Assembly: GCF_016863615.1 (NCBI RefSeq) | Contig: NZ_BOPF01000002.1 | Location: forward strand, 1-64,000 | DNA length: 64,000 bases | Source: Virgisporangium aliadipatigenens | Lineage (GTDB): Bacteria; Actinomycetota; Actinomycetes; Mycobacteriales; Micromonosporaceae | Direction: 5' to 3' | Shown: one piece after another, positions 58,949 to 64,000 of the stretch | Layout: every line of letters begins with the position of its first letter | Position numbering within the stretch: the stretch's first letter is position 1 | Made by a program: the position numbers and the translations under genes | Notes under the pieces: model-generated | Database searches by the model: none | What the model was told of the DNA's origin: nothing | The model's input: only the letters and a program-made list of their open reading frames with translations

Positions 58949-60348
58949 CAGCGGGTGAACTTCTTCACGGAGCTGTCCTTGGCGATGGCGTCGGCCGCCT
59001 TCTGGATGCGGTCGGCCCATTCCGTGGGGGTGGCGCGGCGGTTCACCAGTTCGCCCGTGGCGTCGTCGACGGCCTTGGCCAGCGGCGCGTACCAGGTGCG
59101 GAAGCGGTAGGTGAACGTGTTGCGCCCGGCCGCCGTCACCGCGTCGCGCACCGAGCCGAGCCCACTGGAGAGCGTCAGCCCGTCCAGCGCACCCCCGACG
59201 GAGGGCAGCGTGTTGGCCGTCTTCGCGAAGTCCGACGCCGACTTCTTCCCGAACAGGATGCGCAGGTACTCCAGCCCGCCCGCGCGGTTCTTCGCCTTCG
59301 ACGGCACCAGGAACGACTCGCTGCTGGCCGCCAGCACCGCCGCGACGGGCAGCTTGTCCGCGCCGGTGCGCGCCGGAACGGCCCCCATCACCATGTCGAA
59401 GCCCGCCGGCGTGACGTCCTTCTGCTCGCTCTCCAGCCACGACCCGCACGGGATGAACGCCGCCTTCTGCTGGCACCAGGCCGCCTGCGCCTCGGTGTGC
59501 GACAACGCCTCCGAGCCGCTCATCAGGTAGCCCTTGCCGGCCAGTTCCGCGAACGCCTCGGCGGCCGCCTTCAGCCCGTCGGCCTTCCAGGCGTTCGGCT
59601 GGAGGTTGTCCACGGCCTTCACCAGGTCCGGGCCGCCGACCTTCGCCGCCATCGACAGCAGCGGGTCGTTGATGTACTCGGGATACTTGCCCTGGTAGGT
59701 CCACGGCGCGATGCCGGCGGCCTTGATGCTCTCGCAGAGCGTCAGCATCTCGTCCCAGGTGCGCGGGTACGTCCAACCCCGCTGGGCGAACAGGGACTTC
59801 GAGTACCACAGCCCCCACACGGTGTACGTGAAGTTGAGCGTCACGCACTTGCCGTCGAACGTGCCGTCGTCGACAACGCCGGGCAGCAGCGTGTCGCGCA
59901 CCTTCACGGCCGGGTCGTCGTGCGCCGGCGCGTCGAGCAGTTCCGCCAGATCCGACACCTGCCCGGCCCCGACGAGCGTGGCCAGGTCCAACCGGCCCGC
60001 ACCGGTGTTGTCGACCACGTCGGGCGGCGTGTTGGCGACGAAGCGCGGCTGCAGTGCCTCGCCGACCTTCTGGATTCCCTTGTGGTCCACCTTGGCGGCC
60101 GGGAACCGCTGCTCGTAGGCGGTGGCCGCCTTCTTCGTGTACTCGTCGCCGTAGCCGCCCTTGAAGGCGACCACCTCCAGCGGCACGTCGTCCTTCACCC
60201 CGAACGGGTTGTCGGCCGACTTAGCGCCGCTCTGCGACTTCGGGTCGTCGTCGGAGCCGGCGGTGACACACGCGGACAGCAGCGGCGCGGCGACACCGGC
60301 GGTGAACGCCGTGCGCAGTAAGGAACGCCGGGTGGGGGAGGGGCTCAT
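58948..60348 (-). CDS. Sugar-binding lipoprotein, NgcE-like (N-acetylglucosamine)
   Basis: 466 residues from the ATG at 60348 (GAGGAA upstream). Twin Arg and lipobox (RRSLLRTAF, LLSACVT). SBP_bac_1 family; the long motif run PLEVVAFKGGYGDEYTKK, KVDHKGIQKVGEALQPRFVA, TPPDVVDNTGAG, YTVWGLWYSKSLF, SHTEAQAAWCQQKAAFIPCG matches NgcE of Streptomyces (N-acetylglucosamine and chitobiose receptor) as I recall it. Neighbouring kinase and SIS genes support an amino-sugar ligand. Confidence 0.88.
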   Translation of the reverse strand: MSPSPTRRSLLRTAFTAGVAAPLLSACVTAGSDDDPKSQSGAKSADNPFGVKDDVPLEVVAFKGGYGDEYTKKAATAYEQRFPAAKVDHKGIQKVGEALQPRFVANTPPDVVDNTGAGRLDLATLVGAGQVSDLAELLDAPAHDDPAVKVRDTLLPGVVDDGTFDGKCVTLNFTYTVWGLWYSKSLFAQRGWTYPRTWDEMLTLCESIKAAGIAPWTYQGKYPEYINDPLLSMAAKVGGPDLVKAVDNLQPNAWKADGLKAAAEAFAELAGKGYLMSGSEALSHTEAQAAWCQQKAAFIPCGSWLESEQKDVTPAGFDMVMGAVPARTGADKLPVAAVLAASSESFLVPSKAKNRAGGLEYLRILFGKKSASDFAKTANTLPSVGGALDGLTLSSGLGSVRDAVTAAGRNTFTYRFRTWYAPLAKAVDDATGELVNRRATPTEWADRIQKAADAIAKDSSVKKFTR

Positions 60349-60373
60349 GGGGGATTCCTCATCTCGGAAACGA

Positions 60374-61123
60374 TTAGGCGGTGCGCCGGATCCGGCCGGC
60401 GTAGCGCGCTTCGAGTTCGGCGTTGTGCTCCCGTCCACCGGGCACGTTGTCGGACAGGTACACCGGCGGGGTCTCCCCGGCGGCGATCAACCGCGCGACG
60501 ACCTCGGTGACGACCTGCTGGGCCAGCAGCGCACCGGTGACGGAGGAGAGCGCGCCGACGGCACCGCCGCCGGGCAGCGGCAGCGACGCGTCGCCGTACG
60601 GGGCGCCGTTGTCCAGCACGACGTCGGCGAGTTCGGCGAGCTTCTTCCCGCTGGGATGGCGGGATGCCACACCCGCCGAGTGCACCTCGGAGGTGACCGC
60701 GATCAGGGCGTGGCCGTTCTGCTTGACGATGTGGGCCATCTCGACGACCGCGCCGTTGATGCCGGAGTTGGACGCGATCACGAACGCGTCGTCCGGCTTC
60801 ACGGGCGCCAGTTCGTACAGCCGGCGGGCGACGGTGGGGTCGCGTTCGAGGCGCGGGTCGGCGAGGATCTCGGCCGGCTCGCCGCCGTAGAGCACGATGT
60901 CCCGCAGGGCGATCTTGTTGGTGGGCACCAGGCCGCCGGCCCGCCCGGCGATCTCCATGGCGAGCGCCTCGGAGTGCCCGCAGCCGAACGCCTGGATCAC
61001 CCCGCCCGCCTGGAGCGACGTGGCGAGCAGGTCGGCCGCCCGGGCGACGCCCGCTGCCTGGCCGGTACCCACACGCTCCACAGTGGACAGTACGATCCGC
61101 AGATACTCTTCGGCGGTGGTCAC
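60374..61123 (-). CDS. SIS-domain phosphosugar-binding protein (UPF0309-like)
   Basis: 249 residues; GTG overlaps the RpiR stop (GTGA). SIS fold: GVIQAFGCGHSEALAMEIAG, FVIASNSGINGAVVEMAHIVKQNGHALIAVTSEVHSAG, DVVLDNGAP. Resembles the UPF0309 group of sugar isomerase-like proteins. It probably acts on GlcNAc-6-phosphate or a related amino-sugar phosphate. Located between the regulator and the transporter genes, so part of the same regulon. Confidence 0.85.
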   Translation of the reverse strand: MTTAEEYLRIVLSTVERVGTGQAAGVARAADLLATSLQAGGVIQAFGCGHSEALAMEIAGRAGGLVPTNKIALRDIVLYGGEPAEILADPRLERDPTVARRLYELAPVKPDDAFVIASNSGINGAVVEMAHIVKQNGHALIAVTSEVHSAGVASRHPSGKKLAELADVVLDNGAPYGDASLPLPGGGAVGALSSVTGALLAQQVVTEVVARLIAAGETPPVYLSDNVPGGREHNAELEARYAGRIRRTA

Positions 61124-62034
61124 TGGTTTCCCTTCGGTAGGCGCTTGCGGCTGGGGATCTTCTCCGGCAGCCGGTGCGCGTCGACGGCGCGGACGGTCAG
61201 TTCCAGCGCCTCGGCCGTGCGCTCGTAGGTGCGCTGCGCGACCGCGACGTAGATGAGGTCGAGGACGAGCAGCTGCGAGTGCAGGGCCGACAGCGCGGCC
61301 ACGCGGAACGTGGTCTCGTGCACCGACGTCGTGAAGACCACGTCGGCGACCTCGGCCAGCGGCGACCGGCCGAAGCTCGTCACGGCGACGGTGAGCGCGC
61401 CGTGGTCGGCGGCCTCGGCGAGCGTCTCGATGACCTCGCGCGTGCGCCCCGAGTGCGACAGGCCGATCGCCACGTCGCCGGGGCGCAGCAGCGCGGCGTT
61501 GGTGAGCGCGGTGTGCGAGTCGGTGCGGTGCCACACGGGCACCCGGATGCGTTCGAGGCGGAACGCCAGCTCCCGTGCGGCGGTGCCGCTGCTGCCGAGC
61601 CCGAACACCTCCACCCGGCCGGCACCGGCGATGGCCGCGGCGACCCGTTCCATGGCGGCGACGTCCAGTCCGGCGGCGGTCGCCTGGATCGCCCGCGTGT
61701 CGGCCGCGGTCACCACGCCGAGCACGTCCTCGAGCGGGTCGTCCGGCGCGATGTCGCCGCTGATGTCGGTCTCCCAGCGGGCCTGCTCGGCCCGGCCGGT
61801 CTCGGTCGCGACCGCCACCCGCAGGTTGGCGTACCCCTTGAACCCCAGCGTCCGGCTGAACCGGGTCACCGTCGCCGTCGAAGTCCCGGAACGCTCGGCG
61901 AGGTCGACGATGCTGGCGTGCGCGGCCGTCTCGGGGTCGTTGAGGATGGTCTCCGCGATCCGCGCGAGGGCCTCCGGCATGCCCGGTCCCTCGATGCGCA
62001 GCCGTCCGAGCAGCCCGCCGCTCTCACCGGTCAT
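61120..62034 (-). CDS. RpiR-family regulator of the amino-sugar genes
   Basis: 304 residues. N-terminal HTH_6 (IAETILNDPETAAHASIVDLAERSGTSTATVTRFSRTLGFKGYANLRV) and C-terminal SIS effector domain (EVFGLGSSGTAARELAFRLERIRVPVWHRTDS, AIGLSHSGRTREVIETL) that senses sugar phosphates. It is divergent from the NAGK-like kinase, and the shared region holds a large palindrome. Most likely represses the transporter, kinase and hydrolase genes and is released by an amino-sugar phosphate. An earlier GTG at 62061 is possible but would overlap the operator. Confidence 0.9.
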   Translation of the reverse strand: MTGESGGLLGRLRIEGPGMPEALARIAETILNDPETAAHASIVDLAERSGTSTATVTRFSRTLGFKGYANLRVAVATETGRAEQARWETDISGDIAPDDPLEDVLGVVTAADTRAIQATAAGLDVAAMERVAAAIAGAGRVEVFGLGSSGTAARELAFRLERIRVPVWHRTDSHTALTNAALLRPGDVAIGLSHSGRTREVIETLAEAADHGALTVAVTSFGRSPLAEVADVVFTTSVHETTFRVAALSALHSQLLVLDLIYVAVAQRTYERTAEALELTVRAVDAHRLPEKIPSRKRLPKGNQ

Positions 62035-62046
62035 GTGGGTACCCCG

Positions 62047-62077
62047 ATTTTCATCGATCACTGTTGCCGATGAAAAT
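62047..62077. promoter_or_regulatory. Candidate RpiR operator, 10-11-10 palindrome
   Basis: attttcatcg (62047-62056) and cgatgaaaat (62068-62077), perfect arms with an 11-bp spacer, in the divergent region of the RpiR and kinase genes. Each arm contains a GAAAA/TTTTC element of the type RpiR regulators bind. AT-rich against the GC background. Confidence 0.7.
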
Positions 62078-62113
62078 TACGACCACCGAGTGAGCTAGTC
62101 AACAAAAACTTTC

Positions 62114-62119
62114 TATGCT
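62114..62119 (+). promoter_or_regulatory. Possible -10 of the kinase gene
   Basis: TATGCT, 12 nt before the ATG. No good -35 is seen, as expected for a regulated promoter next to an operator. Confidence 0.35.
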
Positions 62120-62131
62120 TCGATCCTCACC

Positions 62132-63055
62132 ATGCTGGTGCTGGGGATCGATGCCGGCGGGACCGGTTCGCGGGCGGTGCTGGTACGGGTGCCCGACGGG
62201 GAGGTCGTGGGGCGCGGGAGCGGCGGCCCGGGCAATCCCGTGGCGTCCCCGGACGCCGCTCACGAGGTCGGGCGTGCCGCGCGGGCGGCCCTCGCGGGCC
62301 ACGAACCGGCCGGCGTCGCCGGTGCCGTCCTCGGGGTGGCGGGCACGAGCGTGTTCGCGGATCCCACGGTGTCCGCGGCGTTCGGTGCCGCGTTCGCGGC
62401 CGTCGGGCTCGCCGTACCCGTGCCGCCGGTGGGCGACGTGGTCACCGCGTTCGCCGCGGGCTCGGCGTGCGACTCGGGCGCCGTTCTCATCGCGGGAACG
62501 GGCGCGATCGCGGCCCACGTTCCACAGTGGACGGTGGGGCGCACGGTCGACGGGTGGGGCTGGCTGCTCGGCGACGAGGGGTCCGGGTTCTGGATCGGGC
62601 GGCGGGCGGTGCGGGCGGCGGTGCGCGATCCGGGGTCCGCGCTCGGGGCCCGGGTGCACGCCCACGCCGGAGCGTCCACAGTGGACGAACTCGTGCGCTG
62701 GGCGACGGTCTCCGCCGCTGGATCGGGACCGCCGCCGCTGGCCGGGCTGGCGCCGCTGGTCTGCGCCCTCGCGCGGGGCGGGGAACCGGCCGCCGCGCGG
62801 ATCGTCGACGACGCGGCCGGCCGGCTGGTCGCCACGCTCGACGCGTTGGGGCCGGTCGACGGGCCGGTGGTGCTGGCGGGCAGCCTGCTGACCCGGGAGA
62901 CCCCGGTGCGCGCGGCGGTGTGCGCCCGCCTCGACGGACGCGACGTGCGACCGCGCGTCGCCGGTGATCCCGCGCTGGCCGCCGCGTGGCTGGCGGCGCG
63001 GCCGCTGCTCGGCACCGACGCCGCGGCCCACCTGCACGCGACGCTCCTGCCCTGA
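62132..63055 (+). CDS. N-acetylglucosamine kinase-like protein (BadF/BadG ATPase family)
   Basis: 307 residues. ASKHA fold: phosphate-1 LGIDAGGTGSRAVLV, GAVLIAGTGAIAAHV, GDEGSGFWIGRRAV, and the adenosine motif VVLAGSLLTRE. Matches eukaryotic-type NAGK and bacterial BcrAD/BadFG kinases rather than NagK-ROK. It would phosphorylate GlcNAc (or muramic-acid-like sugars) imported by the linked transporter. Divergent from the RpiR regulator. Two copies of the TCCACWGTGGA palindrome lie inside. Confidence 0.87.
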   Translation: MLVLGIDAGGTGSRAVLVRVPDGEVVGRGSGGPGNPVASPDAAHEVGRAARAALAGHEPAGVAGAVLGVAGTSVFADPTVSAAFGAAFAAVGLAVPVPPVGDVVTAFAAGSACDSGAVLIAGTGAIAAHVPQWTVGRTVDGWGWLLGDEGSGFWIGRRAVRAAVRDPGSALGARVHAHAGASTVDELVRWATVSAAGSGPPPLAGLAPLVCALARGGEPAAARIVDDAAGRLVATLDALGPVDGPVVLAGSLLTRETPVRAAVCARLDGRDVRPRVAGDPALAAAWLAARPLLGTDAAAHLHATLLP

Positions 63056-63113
63056 CCACCGCTCGCGGCGGCCGGGCACTGCGGCGGTCGTGCGCGCTGC
63101 CCGCGTCGGGGGT

Positions 63114-63932
63114 TCAGGCGCTGCCGCGGTGCGCGGGCGGCCCTTCGGCCAGGAGGCGCTCGGTCGCCTCGGCCAGCCGTGCGCGGAACCCGGCGTCGTA
63201 CGCGTCCGCGTGCGCCCGGGCCGGCCGAGCGCCGTCGAAGTACACCCCGCTCGTGGTGCGCAGCTGCGGATCCGTGATGAGGCGCAGCGTCGCCCGGCCG
63301 CCCTCGTCCACTGTGGACACCACGCCGCGCCGCGCCTCGCGGACCATGTTTGTCGGCATGAGGCTGGCGGGGTGCAGCACGTTGGCCGTCACGCCGGTGC
63401 CGGAGAGCTCCGCCGCGAGGTCGAACGTCCACGCCGCGAGGGCCAGCTTCGCCCGCCGGTACGCGACGACGCCGTCGTATCCCCGGGTGAACTCCAGGTC
63501 GTCGAGGTCCACCGGGGCCTGGCCGACCGAGCCGACGTTCACGATGCGGGCGGGTGTCGAGGCGCGCAGCAGGGGGAGCAGGGCCCTGGTCAGCACCACC
63601 GGGGCCAGGTAGTCGATCGCGAGGCGCAGTTCGTGGCCGTCGCGGCTCGTCTCGCGCGCACCGCCGGGCGGCCCGAACCCGACCCCGGCGTTGTTCACCA
63701 GCACGTCGAGCCGGGGCGTCGCGTCGGCCACCCGTTCGGCCAGCCCGCGCACCTCGTCCAGCGCACCGAGGTCCGCCACGAACGCCCGCGCGTCCAGCTC
63801 CGCCGCGAGTGCGCGGGTGCGCTCCGGGTCGCGCCCGTGGACCAGGACGGTCCAGCCGGCGTTCGACAGCTCGACGGCGAGCCAGCGACCCAGTCCCGAC
63901 GTGGCTCCGGTGATCAGCACGGTGGCGTCCAT
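63114..63932 (-). CDS. Short-chain dehydrogenase/reductase (SDR)
   Basis: 272 residues. Cofactor motif TGATSGLG, NNAG, S-x-x... with Y-R-R-A-K (YxxxK) and catalytic Ser in VNVGSVGQ; length and pattern match light-chain-dehydrogenase-like atypical retinol dehydrogenase SDRs (VNVGSVGQAPVDLDDLEF, HPASLMPTNM). NADP-dependent reduction of an unknown substrate. A CATTAT -10 box (63946-63941, minus) lies 8 nt before the ATG, so the mRNA is probably leaderless, and the 40-bp palindrome sits where the -35 would be. Confidence 0.87.
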   Translation of the reverse strand: MDATVLITGATSGLGRWLAVELSNAGWTVLVHGRDPERTRALAAELDARAFVADLGALDEVRGLAERVADATPRLDVLVNNAGVGFGPPGGARETSRDGHELRLAIDYLAPVVLTRALLPLLRASTPARIVNVGSVGQAPVDLDDLEFTRGYDGVVAYRRAKLALAAWTFDLAAELSGTGVTANVLHPASLMPTNMVREARRGVVSTVDEGGRATLRLITDPQLRTTSGVYFDGARPARAHADAYDAGFRARLAEATERLLAEGPPAHRGSA

Positions 63933-63946
63933 GGGAACCCATAATG

Positions 63947-63986
63947 CCCTGGTGGGCGCCGTCGCGCGCGACGGCGCCCACCAGGG
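63947..63986. terminator. Perfect 40-bp palindrome (hairpin) at the window end
   Basis: Left arm 63947-63966 (starts ccctggtggg) and right arm 63967-63986 are perfect reverse complements, giving an 18-bp stem with a 4-nt loop. Probably a bidirectional terminator, but it is only 15 bp from the start codon of the SDR gene and overlaps the -35 position, so an operator role is also possible. Confidence 0.6.
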
Positions 63987-64000
63987 GGAGGACTCAGATC

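Noticed and set aside
4122-63317. TCCACWGTGGA as operator of one transcription factor
   Set aside because: All copies lie inside coding regions, not in promoters.

Overview
The window is chromosomal DNA of a very high-GC actinomycete. The evidence is GC-saturated third codon positions, frequent GTG and TTG starts, ATGA/GTGA start-stop overlaps, probable leaderless mRNAs, twin-arginine and lipobox exports, and a wealth of actinobacterial regulators (IclR, RpiR, PadR, Rrf2, MerR, NrtR-like, LuxR-type HTH, a SARP remnant). A Pseudonocardiaceae-like host (Saccharothrix/Lentzea/Actinosynnema type) is my inference from gene style; there is no rRNA, tRNA, phage, transposase or CRISPR array here to settle it.

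Layout. 0-6 kb: the 3' part of a proline-rich, membrane-anchored Kelch protein faces an operon of two dynamin-like GTPases (IniA/IniC-like). 6-12.5 kb: housekeeping and accessory genes (DinB/DUF664, AlkZ-like glycosylase, DUF1330, GT87 mannosyltransferase-like membrane protein, VOC protein, MerR) and a secreted S8 protease. 12.5-18.6 kb: a small HTH protein, then a five-gene peptide ABC importer on the minus strand. 18.7-25 kb: a stand-alone LuxR HTH, a membrane protein, a GDPD phosphodiesterase, a cell-wall glucosaminidase with fascin-like repeats behind a foldable leader, an erythromycin-esterase homologue, a secreted protein of unknown function and an AAA ATPase. 25-32 kb: a 991-residue secreted multidomain metallopeptidase, a shrunken SARP regulator, an NrtR-like Nudix regulator divergent from a nucleosidase, and a GH43-AbfB glycosidase with a LacI-type operator. 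32-41 kb: a lipoprotein with an elaborate inverted-repeat regulatory region, a TPR/winged-helix regulator, NIPSNAP and Rrf2, a LuxR-type regulator beside a secreted tripeptidyl-peptidase-like hydrolase, PadR with a membrane partner, and a protein carrying a VHL-beta-like domain. 41-46.5 kb: an IclR-controlled SsuABC/TauABC-type importer operon ending in a CynX-type MFS carrier. 46.5-53.3 kb: a LolA-like lipoprotein-carrier homologue with an ABC exporter, lipase, DUF4253, GNAT, and a PLP aminotransferase pair. 53.5-56 kb: a laminarinase (GH16), then a 42-codon secreted-peptide gene overlapping a TPR protein. 56-63 kb: a GlcNAc/chitin-derived sugar regulon (GH16 with chitin-binding domain, ngcEFG-like transporter, SIS protein, RpiR regulator, N-acetylglucosamine kinase). 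63-64 kb: an SDR gene beside a perfect 40-bp palindrome.

How parts work together: the right end looks like a self-contained circuit for taking up and phosphorylating an amino sugar, with the RpiR regulator and kinase sharing a control region that holds a 10-11-10 inverted repeat. The most interesting candidates are (i) the secreted micro-peptide plus TPR protein, organised like a Rap-Phr signalling cassette; (ii) a bacterial VHL-beta domain that keeps most of the hydroxyproline-pocket residues in an ungapped match; and (iii) a highly iterated palindrome TCCACWGTGGA (12 exact copies, all inside genes, in all three reading frames, almost all right of 35 kb).
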